64,000 nt of DNA from Bacteroidia bacterium (GTDB lineage: Bacteria; Bacteroidota; Bacteroidia; UKL13-3), in contig JAGVLJ010000001.1 of the NCBI GenBank assembly GCA_020049855.1, forward strand, positions 145,183 to 209,182. The letters run 5' to 3'. The position numbers and the translations under genes were made by a program. Positions 37,309-45,403 of the stretch are shown piece by piece. Positions within the stretch are counted from its first letter, which is position 1; the number at the start of each line of letters is the position of its first letter. The notes below the pieces were generated by a model. The model did not search any database and was not told the DNA's origin. It worked only from the letters and a program-made list of their open reading frames with translations.

Positions 37309-37826
37309 TGTCGCTTACCATCCGTCAGGCAAATGCACAGGATGCAGAAGTATTATCTCTGCTGGGTGCTACCACTTTTTACGATACCTTCCATGCGTTT
37401 CACAATGAAGAAGACATGAAAAAGTATATAGCCGATGCCTATAATATTGAAAAGATAAGTACCAACCTTACTGACCCCGGCATTCTGTATTACCTGGCTC
37501 TCCGTAGTGGTTTGCCCGTGGGTTATATTAAACTTATTAAAAATGTGCAGCCACCCGAGTTGCCCGAAGGACGTGTTGCCGAACTGGAAAAAATTTATGT
37601 CCTGAAAGAATATCTTGGAACCGGTATTGGAAAAAAGCTCATGCAGCAGGCTATTGTTGCTATGGTTCAGGAAAATTTTGACTGGTTGTTTTTGGGAGTA
37701 TGGCAGCAAAACCAACGTGCCCTTGCTTTTTATGCCGGATTTGGCTGGGAAATTTGCGGCATCAGACAATTTAAACTTGGTAATACCATTTGTGATGATT
37801 ACGTGATGAAGTTAAAACTAGGGTGA
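37308..37826 (+). CDS. GNAT family N-acetyltransferase
   Basis: A 172-residue protein with the GNAT fold: an N-terminal TIRQANAQDAEVLSLL strand-helix, VGYIKLIKN, the strand-4 IYVLKEYLGTGIGKKLMQQAI containing the acetyl-CoA pyrophosphate loop (Q/R-x-x-G-x-G/A as YLGTGIGKK) and the late WLFLGVWQQNQRALAFYAGFGW. The substrate is unknown. It is the last gene of the EamA-yicC-gmk-nadD operon. Confidence 0.92.
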   Translation: MSLTIRQANAQDAEVLSLLGATTFYDTFHAFHNEEDMKKYIADAYNIEKISTNLTDPGILYYLALRSGLPVGYIKLIKNVQPPELPEGRVAELEKIYVLKEYLGTGIGKKLMQQAIVAMVQENFDWLFLGVWQQNQRALAFYAGFGWEICGIRQFKLGNTICDDYVMKLKLG

Positions 37827-37937
37827 GCCTACAACTTTGATTTTACGAATTGATTCAGCTATTTGATCCAAAAAGAAACAGACTGGAAAATGATGAAATG
37901 AAAAGGTTCTTAAATTTCCTATCTCTATTCTTCCGTT

Positions 37938-39551
37938 TTACTTTTTCACAATTCTGAAATTAACAGGAAGCGAATTAAGTTCTATCTGCACCAAATAAAA
38001 TCCAGGCAGCAGTCCGTCAAGTGAAACGATTTGAAGTGCTTCATTGATTAAGGTGGTACTTTTCAGTTTTTTCCCACTTATATCGAATACTGTAAATGCC
38101 CCTACGTCAAGACTTGGGTCGGTGAGTTCAATTGACAGGTAATCGGTAACAATGGTAGGATACACTAGTACTCGTTTTTTTAGTTCATCGGGGGTTGGGG
38201 CTATACCGGTGTAGGTTTTCAGCAGCGAGTCGGCACGACAGGCATCGGGTACACCATATCCGTAAAAATTATCAGGGTTGTTTAAATGGTTTCCGCTTAC
38301 TGTGATAGCACGTATAATTTCCCAACTGCTGCGTTGTGGGTTGGCCTGTTTAAGGCATGCGGCCAGCCCGGCAATAAGGGGCGATGAAAATGAAGTGCCA
38401 CTGGCAAAAGTAATATATCCCGCATCACTTATAACGGCTGTGTTGGAACCCATGGCTACTACATCCGGTTTTATTTTGCCGGTTGCAGTTGGCCCAATTG
38501 ACGACATGCTAAAGTATTGTTTATTGGCATCAACACCACCAACACATAAAATAGAGTCGGCATCGCATGGGGCATTAATAGTAGTTGCTTTAAACGATCC
38601 TTCGTTTCCGGCACTGTTCACCACAATTATTCCTTTGGCTGCAGCCCATCGTGCGGCATTGGTTATAATGGCTGTTTTTCCATCCATTTGTGCATCAGTA
38701 TAATCACCTTGTCCGGGTTCAAAGGTGCGGTAGCTTAGAGAGGAGTTTATTATATCTACTCCCAGCGAGTCGGCCCACTCGGCTGCGGCCAGCCAGTTTA
38801 ATTCTTCCTGATGCACATCGTTGGCATTGTTTATTTCAGTAACGGCAAAAGCATAATCGGCACCCGGAGCCGCACCTATAAACGTGTTGGGCCATAAAGC
38901 ACCAACAGTTGAAAAAACCAGCGAGCCGTGGTAATGGTTGCTGAATGCATTTTTTTCTGGACTCACAAAATTACGGTTAGATATAAAGCGGTTTTGTACC
39001 CGGGCAGAGTCGTATGCTTTGATGGTATCAACACCTAAAAAGCCTATATCGAAAAAAGCGACTAATACCCCTCGTCCGGTGTATCCGTTTTGGTGCAGAC
39101 ACAGTAGGTTTAGCATATTATTTTGAGTGGCTGTACTGCCAAACCCTGCGGTAGTTAACGGTACATCTGCATCGGTTCGGGTATTGGTTGATTCGCCTTG
39201 AAGCGGCTGTACCGATTGAATAAATGGAAATATTTGCAGCAATTGCGTAGCTGTTAATGCGGTAGAAACATGTACCATATTCAACCACCGCGAAGCAAAG
39301 TGTATAATCAGTCCCTGATGCTGCATTGCCTGAAGGTAGGCCGTGTTTACAGGCAAATCGGTTTCAGAAAAAACTATGCCCCGCTGTTTGTGTTTGTTTA
39401 TGGCTAAGGGAGAAAGAGCTGAAGCAGCATTTTTTTCGGATACGGCAACGGAGCCTTTATTTGTTAGAAACAAAAGGTACTGATTATTTTGGGCTTTTCC
39501 GTGCAAGGAAATAAGCAGCAGACCAAGTGTAAAAAATTTATGTGTAAACAT
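37938..39551 (-). CDS. Subtilisin-like S8 protease, T9SS type A cargo
   Basis: From ATG 39551 the product has 537 residues. A signal peptide (FFTLGLLLISLHGKAQ) and a propeptide-like region precede the S8 domain. The triad is Asp168 (VAFFDIGFLG; DIG instead of the common DSG/DTG), His208 (NHYHGSLV) and Ser387 (ASGTSFSSPLIAG), with an oxyanion Asn in VVNSAGNEGS. The C-terminal type A sorting domain (VYPTIVTDYLSIEL, PGFYLVQIEL, NFRIVKK) targets it to T9SS. The reading frame reaches a TTG at 39569, but that codon lies inside a -7 element. The enzyme is an extracellular peptidase; its substrate is unknown. Confidence 0.93.
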   Translation of the reverse strand: MFTHKFFTLGLLLISLHGKAQNNQYLLFLTNKGSVAVSEKNAASALSPLAINKHKQRGIVFSETDLPVNTAYLQAMQHQGLIIHFASRWLNMVHVSTALTATQLLQIFPFIQSVQPLQGESTNTRTDADVPLTTAGFGSTATQNNMLNLLCLHQNGYTGRGVLVAFFDIGFLGVDTIKAYDSARVQNRFISNRNFVSPEKNAFSNHYHGSLVFSTVGALWPNTFIGAAPGADYAFAVTEINNANDVHQEELNWLAAAEWADSLGVDIINSSLSYRTFEPGQGDYTDAQMDGKTAIITNAARWAAAKGIIVVNSAGNEGSFKATTINAPCDADSILCVGGVDANKQYFSMSSIGPTATGKIKPDVVAMGSNTAVISDAGYITFASGTSFSSPLIAGLAACLKQANPQRSSWEIIRAITVSGNHLNNPDNFYGYGVPDACRADSLLKTYTGIAPTPDELKKRVLVYPTIVTDYLSIELTDPSLDVGAFTVFDISGKKLKSTTLINEALQIVSLDGLLPGFYLVQIELNSLPVNFRIVKK

Positions 39552-39566
39552 ATAACTAATCAAGTC

Positions 39567-39574
39567 CAAAGTTA
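39567..39574 (-). promoter_or_regulatory. -7 promoter element for the S8 protease gene
   Basis: On the reverse strand TAACTTTG matches TAnnTTTG exactly and ends 15 bases before ATG 39551. It argues against the upstream TTG start. Confidence 0.42.
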
Positions 39575-39595
39575 CGCAATAAGAGTTGCATAGCG

Positions 39596-39603
39596 TATGT
39601 TTG
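39596..39603 (+). promoter_or_regulatory. -7 promoter element for exonuclease III
   Basis: TATGTTTG matches TAnnTTTG and lies 22 bases before ATG 39626. With the opposite element at 39567-39574 it makes a compact divergent promoter pair in under 80 bases. Confidence 0.42.
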
Positions 39604-39625
39604 AAAAAGTAAAACGCAGGTAAAA

Positions 39626-40390
39626 ATGAAAATCATTTCCTACAATGTAAACGGAATACGCTCGGCTATAAGTAAAGGACTTGTGAACTGGATGCAGCGC
39701 GAAAGTGCCGATGTTTACTGCTTTCAGGAAACCAAAGCATCGCCCGAGCAGGTAGATTTATTATTATTTGATTTAATAGGGTATAAAACCTGGTGGTTCT
39801 CGTCCGAGAAAAAAGGGTATAGCGGGGTAGCCATCATTTCGCGCAGGCAACCTGATCATATTGAGTATGGGTTTAACCACCCCAGCTACGATAAAGAAGG
39901 GCGTATCATTCGTGCCGATTTTGGCGACCTATCGGTTATAAGCGTTTACATTCCTTCGGGGTCAAGTGGAGAAGAGCGGCAGGCATACAAAATGAAATGG
40001 CTTGATTTTTTTGACAGCTATATTAATCGGCTTAAAGCGAGCAGACCTAACTTAGTAATTGGCGGAGATTACAATATTTGCCGCGAAGCTATTGATATTC
40101 ACGACCCGGTGGGCAATAAAAACAGTTCAGGATTTTTGCCCGAAGAGCGTGAGTGGTTTTCCCGGTTTATGCGTCAGGGGTTAGTTGATTCGTTTAGGGA
40201 ATTGCACCAAGAGCCGCATCGGTATTCATGGTGGACTTATAGAGCAGCCGCGCGCAAACGCAATAAAGGCTGGCGCATAGATTATAACATACTTAGTGAA
40301 TCCCTGCAGTCAAAAATTGAGGATGCTGATATTTACCAGTCGGTAGTTCATTCAGATCACTGTCCAGTGATGGTAAAGTTGAAATTATAG
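39626..40390 (+). CDS. xth: Exodeoxyribonuclease III / AP endonuclease
   Basis: A 254-residue DNA-repair nuclease that cuts at abasic sites and degrades 3' ends. Motifs of the EEP superfamily: MKIISYNVNGIRSAISKG, CFQETKAS (metal-binding Glu), IISRRQPDHIEYGF, ISVYIPSGSSG, VIGGDYNICREAIDIHDP and SDHCPVMVKL (catalytic Asp-His). It is convergent with, and overlaps by six bases, the lipoprotein gene at 40385. Confidence 0.95.
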   Translation: MKIISYNVNGIRSAISKGLVNWMQRESADVYCFQETKASPEQVDLLLFDLIGYKTWWFSSEKKGYSGVAIISRRQPDHIEYGFNHPSYDKEGRIIRADFGDLSVISVYIPSGSSGEERQAYKMKWLDFFDSYINRLKASRPNLVIGGDYNICREAIDIHDPVGNKNSSGFLPEEREWFSRFMRQGLVDSFRELHQEPHRYSWWTYRAAARKRNKGWRIDYNILSESLQSKIEDADIYQSVVHSDHCPVMVKLKL

Positions 40391-40837
40391 CGGAGAGCTT
40401 GATATGTGCATTTGTACCCCGTTTAGCGTTACGTAATATTTTTTTAGTGGATACCTTGCCGGACCTCCCAAAACTAGGCCGTCTAAGCTAAATTTGGAAT
40501 TACAGCATGGAATCCAAATGGTATTGCGGTAGCTGCCACACTGCACAAATGTTTCCGAAATATTCATACTTATGATGGCACACGAATCGTACACATTGTA
40601 GGTACAATTGCGATCAAATGCCACCACCTCGTCAAGGCTATTGTGGTAAATAAATAATCCGCGGTTACCTGCCGGATAATACGCCCATCCGCCAATTGTA
40701 TTAAGTTGCTGGTATTGGGGAAGCGTTGTGTTTATGTACACATCTACCGGCACATCGGGCACGGGGCTGTATTGTCCTGTTTTGTCTTTACAGGTTATAA
40801 ATAACAAAACAATGAAGATTAAACTAAATTTATTCAT
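40385..40837 (-). CDS. Small lipoprotein resembling a Rieske fold, cluster ligands missing
   Basis: A 150-residue lipoprotein from ATG 40837 with lipobox LLFITC. The arrangement GLFIYHNSLDEVVAFDRNCTYN...WIPCCNSKFSLDGLVLGGPARYPLKKY resembles a Rieske [2Fe-2S] domain: the two loops, the glycine turn and the 'GPA..PL..Y' ending. The normal CxH and CxxH pairs are replaced by C-T-Y and C-C-N-S, so a Rieske cluster is unlikely. I recall similar Bacteroidota lipoproteins, but the link is by pattern only. Its start overlaps the stop of the hydroxyacyl-CoA dehydrogenase by eight bases, implying co-transcription. Confidence 0.68.
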   Translation of the reverse strand: MNKFSLIFIVLLFITCKDKTGQYSPVPDVPVDVYINTTLPQYQQLNTIGGWAYYPAGNRGLFIYHNSLDEVVAFDRNCTYNVYDSCAIISMNISETFVQCGSYRNTIWIPCCNSKFSLDGLVLGGPARYPLKKYYVTLNGVQMHISSSPL

Positions 40838-41681
40838 ATGTATAAAACCCTTTTCCTGTTTTGCGCCCCCAGTGGCCGGCATCTACTTTTTGTTGTTGCA
40901 GGCGACTGGGCCTGAATTTCCCGTCTTGATGAAAGAGGTGATAGATGGAATTGGTGACCGAAAAATTGGTGTCTACGCCTATCAAATCCATCAACCTAAA
41001 GGGACCTAATTTAAAACCCGAAGCTTCGGCCAGATCGTCAATGGTTTCAACCGTGGCTACATTTTCTTCGGCAATTTTCAATGCTTCTACATAATAGTGG
41101 CGGGCTACCCTGTTTACAATAAATCCCGGAGCATCTTTGGCCATTACGGCTGTTTTACCCACTTTAGTTACAAGGTTTTTTGCCGTTTCGGCCACCGCTT
41201 CACTGGTCTGCACACCCGATACAATCTCCACTAATTTCATAATATGGGCAGGATTAAAAAAGTGAATCCCCACCACCCGTTCAGGATGTGGTACTCCGGC
41301 TGCAATTTGTGTTACGGGAATAGAAGAGGTATTGGTAGCTAAAATGGTTTCAGCCGGGTTGATGGCAGCAATCTCTGAAAACAATTTACATTTAATATCC
41401 AGCCGTTCTACCACCGCTTCAATCACCAGCTCGGCTTTAAGCAGATTAAAATTGTTGGTAACTGTAATGCGTTTTTGCGTTTCGAGAAATTCTGTATCGT
41501 TGAGTTTCCCTTTTTCTACGGCTCCTTTCAGATTTTTTTCAATTACCTTTTTTGCTTTTTCCAGTGCCTCTACCTGAATATCGTAGAGTACCACATCATA
41601 TCCTGATGCTGCAAAAACCTGAGCTATTCCGACACCCATTGTTCCTGATCCTAGTACAGCCACCTTTTGAATGTTGATCAT
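40830..41681 (-). CDS. 3-hydroxybutyryl/3-hydroxyacyl-CoA dehydrogenase
   Basis: Oxidises L-3-hydroxyacyl-CoA (or makes it in reverse) with NAD. The 283-residue protein starts with the Rossmann motif VAVLGSGTMGVGIAQVF and DVVLYDIQ (Asp for NAD preference). TNTSSIPVTQIA, VGIHFFNPAHIMKLVEIV (catalytic His in HFFNP) and KDAPGFIVNRV are family signatures, and the C-terminal domain ends GRKTGKGFYTYE. Length fits the short single-function type (PaaH/Hbd). No thiolase or enoyl-CoA hydratase lies next to it. Confidence 0.94.
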   Translation of the reverse strand: MINIQKVAVLGSGTMGVGIAQVFAASGYDVVLYDIQVEALEKAKKVIEKNLKGAVEKGKLNDTEFLETQKRITVTNNFNLLKAELVIEAVVERLDIKCKLFSEIAAINPAETILATNTSSIPVTQIAAGVPHPERVVGIHFFNPAHIMKLVEIVSGVQTSEAVAETAKNLVTKVGKTAVMAKDAPGFIVNRVARHYYVEALKIAEENVATVETIDDLAEASGFKLGPFRLMDLIGVDTNFSVTNSIYHLFHQDGKFRPSRLQQQKVDAGHWGRKTGKGFYTYE

Positions 41682-41697
41682 ACGTCAACAAATTTAC

Positions 41698-41727
41698 TTG
41701 AAAAAACTGACAGGACACGTATTTTCG
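41698..41727 (+). promoter_or_regulatory. Promoter of the GH16-like gene
   Basis: TTG at 41698-41700, a 19-base spacer and TATTTTCG at 41720-41727 fit the Bacteroidota promoter layout, with C for T at one -7 position. It lies 12 bases before ATG 41740. Confidence 0.45.
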
Positions 41728-41739
41728 GACATTCAACTT

Positions 41740-42522
41740 ATGCGCCATACAAAAAGCTGGTTTTTACTTTTAGGGTTTCTCATGCTGTTGTCGTGCAAGC
41801 AACACAAAGCAGAGTTGCAGCGATCTCGCTCCAAAGGCAATACCAAGGTAAAAAGCGAGCCTAAAGAGAAACAAACCAAGGAAGACTGGCACTTCGAGTG
41901 GTCGGAGGGCTTTGAACGCATTGATGCCGGGTTATGGACAATACGCGACTGGTTTAAAGGCGATGAAAGCACTGCATTTAATCCGGTGAACGTAGAAACG
42001 GATGAGGGGCATTTAATGCTTACCCTGAATGCCGAACCATACAATGACAAGCCCATATCGGGAGCAGAAATTTACAGTACCCGAGAGGTGGCCTTTGGCA
42101 AATTGGAAGTAAAAATGAGAGTGCCAAAGGGAAAGGGAATTGCCTGTTCCATGGTTACTACCTCACTGGTGGGAGCCGAAAAAAAACCGCATGATGAAGT
42201 AAGTATTCAGTTTAAAGGGTCGGAAACGCGCAGCGTTTTTTTCAATTATTTTAAACGAAAAGAACAACCGCTTAATGGCAACAGTTACTTTTTGCCGTTT
42301 GATGCATCAGACGGGTTTCATATCTATTCCATTGAGCGAAGTCATCGATACATAAGGTGGTTTATTGACGGAAAACTTTATTACCAGACCTATGAAGGCA
42401 TTCCGGGTACAGCCCATCGTATTATGTTCAGTATCTGGAGTTCGTCAGACGAAGCCGCCATTAAAAACATGCCCGCTGTTTTGTTTGTTGATTATGTAAA
42501 GTATTTTACCCGTAACCATTAA
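41740..42522 (+). CDS. GH16-like lipoprotein lacking catalytic acids
   Basis: A 260-residue lipoprotein (lipobox LMLLSC) with a concanavalin-type GH16 fold. Family landmarks are FNPVNVETDEGHLMLTL in parts, SGAEIYSTREVAFGKLEVKMRVPKGKGI, IYSIERSHRYIRWFIDGKLYY and a closing VDYVKYF strand. GH16 enzymes carry ExDxE at the catalytic strand (EIDIE). Here the strand reads DEVSIQ (around residues 152-157), keeping the first Glu but having Ser and Gln at the other two positions. Hydrolysis is therefore unlikely; glycan binding is a plausible residual role. I start at ATG 41740, which follows the promoter at 41698-41727; the frame itself is open from 41671. Confidence 0.78.
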   Translation: MRHTKSWFLLLGFLMLLSCKQHKAELQRSRSKGNTKVKSEPKEKQTKEDWHFEWSEGFERIDAGLWTIRDWFKGDESTAFNPVNVETDEGHLMLTLNAEPYNDKPISGAEIYSTREVAFGKLEVKMRVPKGKGIACSMVTTSLVGAEKKPHDEVSIQFKGSETRSVFFNYFKRKEQPLNGNSYFLPFDASDGFHIYSIERSHRYIRWFIDGKLYYQTYEGIPGTAHRIMFSIWSSSDEAAIKNMPAVLFVDYVKYFTRNH

Positions 42523-42569
42523 TTACACTATTGGTCGAACAATTAATGGGTAGTACCCCTGATTTTTGA

Positions 42570-42577
42570 TAAGTTTG
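42570..42577 (+). promoter_or_regulatory. -7 promoter element for the NodB-like gene
   Basis: TAAGTTTG matches TAnnTTTG exactly, 19 bases before the proposed TTG start at 42597. A -33 element is not clear. Confidence 0.4.
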
Positions 42578-42596
42578 CACATAACCTTAGGCTTCG

Positions 42597-44480
42597 TTGA
42601 TAAAGAAATTAATTATTTATTCAGGCTTTGTGCTATTGCTTGGCTGGTGGATTTACCGCAAGTTATATCATCCTGATGAAACGGGTATTTACAAAGTAAA
42701 CCAAAGCGATATTGTTCACTTCGATTCCATCAGAGGTCCGGAAGGAGCATTGCACATTCCGTTGCAAGTATTTACTCCGTGGACAAAGTTTGCCAAAGGC
42801 TCCACAAGCCGCGTGGCTATATTGCTTACCGATACCAATTCAAGCTGGCTCGCATTGGTTCATGGATTCAAATCGGCAGGAATTCCTTTTTTAGTTACAC
42901 AAAACTATAAGGCAGCACTTAAGCACTCAATGGTGGTAGTGTATCCAACTCTATCGCCAAGGTATTTAAATATCGAAGCCTTACGTGCACTGGCCGAGTT
43001 TCCGCGCAAAGGAGGGATTTTAGTTGCGTTTAATGTAACAAGCGAAGGAATAAGCGAGGTGTTTGGATTTAAAAAATCGGCTCCTCAATACAAGCGCTAT
43101 GAATTACGGTTTGAACGCACGGTAGTTGAAAATTCGCATATGGGAAATGCCAGCAACTGGATTATCAGGCTGGGAAATAAGGAAGCTGGAGCCGACCCGA
43201 TTGCTTCTACGAGTTATATCAGTCCGCTTAATAAACCGCTGGCATATTACGAGGATAATTCAGCCGCCATTACCGTGAAGCCATATGCTAAAGGCCGATC
43301 CTATGCCATTGGACTTGATTTGGGATATTTTTTACATAAGGCCTATAACAATATCAGGGAAGATTTGGGGGTGAGCAACTTGCTGCAAATTTCTCCTACT
43401 GCAGATGTGCTGATGAACTTGCTTAAGAATATTTACCAGCAAAACTGTGCAAACGCAGTAACTATTTCTCCTATTCCAGAAAATAAAAAACTTTCGGTGG
43501 TGCTCACACATAATGTAAGTTCAAAGAAGCAATTTTTTAATGCCCTGTATTTTGCACACTTTGAACATAGCCAGAAAATAAAATCAACCTATTTTATTCA
43601 GGCCAAATACATAAGCGATTATGCAGGCGTTGCTTTTATAACCCCATCAAATGCAAAATACCTGAAAAAAATGGTTGAATGGGGGATGGAAATAGGAAGC
43701 CAGTCAGTAACGGCTACTGACAAATTCACGTATTTAAGTAACGGAACCGGACGAGAATCATACCCCGATTACCAGCCGTATGTATATGATAGCAGAAAAG
43801 TATATAACGCAACTATTGCAGGCGAATTACGCGTTAGCAAGTTTCTGCTTGAAAAGGTGGCGGGGGTAACGGTTAACAGTTTTCGCACGGTTTCTTATCA
43901 GGTTCCCCAAAGTTTGCCGCAATTATTAAAAGCAAGCAAGTATCAATACAGTTCTTCAACCACTACCAATCGCACCTACACCCACCGACCATTTCCGCTC
44001 AACTACGGCTATGATAATTTTGCTGAAACGGGCTTGTTTGAGTTTCCGGTAACTATCAATGATGAATTTTCGGCCAGTCAGTTGAAAGAACAATTTGGCA
44101 AAACCATTGAGATGGCTTACGAACTTACCAACTTTCAGGGCACTATGCTCATTTCACTCAATCCAGATACCTTGGCTAAACTTGATTTTGAAAAAGACCT
44201 GATCGAGTCGGTAAAGGAGTTTTCGTGGGTTGGTTCGCTTAACGATTATGCCTCTTTTTGGAAAGCGCGTGATATGGTTGAAATAGACATGAAGGACGAT
44301 ACCGTACTGGAGGTGAATGCACCTCTTGCCATTACCGGACTCACCATTCAGTTGCCGGTTGGATGGCAAATGTACAACTACGAGCCTCTTGGTCTTCCAG
44401 TAGATCAATACGGGGATAAATTGTGGTTCTATAATTTTAAGGGGAAAGCAAGAATTTACTTTACGCGCAAAACGCTATAA
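42597..44480 (+). CDS. Membrane-anchored NodB-like polysaccharide-deacetylase homologue, probably inactive
   Basis: A 627-residue protein with an N-terminal membrane anchor (KKLIIYSGFVLLLGWWIY). Residues 60-280 look like a Rossmann-type receptor domain (RVAILLTDTN, FPRKGGILVAFNV). A (beta/alpha) NodB-like domain starts near 300. The first metal-binding strand reads SVVLTHNV (around 300-308), where active enzymes have Asp (TFDDG or LTHDVD). The second reads MEIGSQSVTA (around 360-370), where active enzymes have His (IGSH). A C-terminal sandwich domain ends the protein. Start codon TTG 42597 is supported by the -7 box. It follows the GH16-like gene in the same direction. Confidence 0.72.
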   Translation: MIKKLIIYSGFVLLLGWWIYRKLYHPDETGIYKVNQSDIVHFDSIRGPEGALHIPLQVFTPWTKFAKGSTSRVAILLTDTNSSWLALVHGFKSAGIPFLVTQNYKAALKHSMVVVYPTLSPRYLNIEALRALAEFPRKGGILVAFNVTSEGISEVFGFKKSAPQYKRYELRFERTVVENSHMGNASNWIIRLGNKEAGADPIASTSYISPLNKPLAYYEDNSAAITVKPYAKGRSYAIGLDLGYFLHKAYNNIREDLGVSNLLQISPTADVLMNLLKNIYQQNCANAVTISPIPENKKLSVVLTHNVSSKKQFFNALYFAHFEHSQKIKSTYFIQAKYISDYAGVAFITPSNAKYLKKMVEWGMEIGSQSVTATDKFTYLSNGTGRESYPDYQPYVYDSRKVYNATIAGELRVSKFLLEKVAGVTVNSFRTVSYQVPQSLPQLLKASKYQYSSSTTTNRTYTHRPFPLNYGYDNFAETGLFEFPVTINDEFSASQLKEQFGKTIEMAYELTNFQGTMLISLNPDTLAKLDFEKDLIESVKEFSWVGSLNDYASFWKARDMVEIDMKDDTVLEVNAPLAITGLTIQLPVGWQMYNYEPLGLPVDQYGDKLWFYNFKGKARIYFTRKTL

Positions 44481-44524
44481 CAATTTAATAATTCTATCAT
44501 AAAGTTCAGCCAACAGTCGTCCGG

Positions 44525-44532
44525 TAGTTTTG
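44525..44532 (+). promoter_or_regulatory. -7 promoter element for the metallophosphoesterase gene
   Basis: TAGTTTTG matches TAnnTTTG exactly and lies 28 bases before GTG 44561, suggesting that the phosphoesterase-glycosyltransferase pair has its own promoter. Confidence 0.4.
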
Positions 44533-44560
44533 TACTTGTATTGAATAAATACAGCTATTA

Positions 44561-45403
44561 GTGACAAAGCGAAAGGTTCAATTGGTAGTTATTTCTGATG
44601 TTCATTTAGGAACATATGGTTGCCACGCCAAGGAACTCAACAACTACCTCAAATCAATTGATCCGGAAATACTAGTACTTAACGGAGACATCATTGACAT
44701 TTGGCAGTTTAGCAAATACTATTGGCCCGATTCCCACATGAAGGTGGTGCAACGGATTTTTAAAATGCTTTCTAATGATACCAGAGTGTATTACTTAACC
44801 GGAAATCACGATGAGATGATCCGCAAGTTCGGAGAGTTCAAAATCGGAAATCTTGAAATTGATAATAAACTTAAACTGGAATTGGATGGAAAAACAGCCT
44901 GGATTTTCCATGGCGATATTTTTGATATCACCATGAAGCATTCTAAATGGCTGGCTAAATTGGGTGCCGTTGGGTACGACTCCTTAATCCTGCTTAATCG
45001 TTTCGTTAATTTTATTTCCGTTTCTTTTGGCCGGGGTAAAATATCTCTCTCAAAAAAAATTAAAAATAGCGTGAAGGGAGCCATAAAGTTTATCAGCGAC
45101 TTTGAGCAAAGCGCAACAGAAATTGCAATTGATAAGGGTTTTGATTTTGTTGTTTGTGGTCATATTCATCAGCCCGATATACGTGTTTTCAGCAACAAAA
45201 AAGGATCTATTTTATACCTGAACTCCGGAGATTGGGTAGAGAACCTAACTTCTTTGGAATACAACTATGGCACATGGAAGCTTTTTTCTTACCAAAACGA
45301 CTTTGTTGATACGGAGGAATCAATGGATGAAAAAGAAAAGCTAACAATTCCTACTATAGCCAACCTGTATGAACATATTATTCGCCATACAAGCAACGGG
45401 TAA
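44561..45403 (+). CDS. LpxH-like metallophosphoesterase
   Basis: A 280-residue calcineurin-like phosphoesterase with all metal motifs: VVISDVHLGTYG (DxH), LVLNGDIIDIW (GDxxD), YYLTGNHDE (GNHD), IFHGDIFD (GD) and VVCGHIHQPDI (GHxH). The size and inserts resemble UDP-2,3-diacylglucosamine pyrophosphatase (LpxH), which makes lipid X for lipid A. Bacteroidota have several paralogues, so the substrate is not certain. GTG 44561 is the only start before the first motif. The following glycosyltransferase overlaps it by 35 bases. Confidence 0.85.
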   Translation: MTKRKVQLVVISDVHLGTYGCHAKELNNYLKSIDPEILVLNGDIIDIWQFSKYYWPDSHMKVVQRIFKMLSNDTRVYYLTGNHDEMIRKFGEFKIGNLEIDNKLKLELDGKTAWIFHGDIFDITMKHSKWLAKLGAVGYDSLILLNRFVNFISVSFGRGKISLSKKIKNSVKGAIKFISDFEQSATEIAIDKGFDFVVCGHIHQPDIRVFSNKKGSILYLNSGDWVENLTSLEYNYGTWKLFSYQNDFVDTEESMDEKEKLTIPTIANLYEHIIRHTSNG

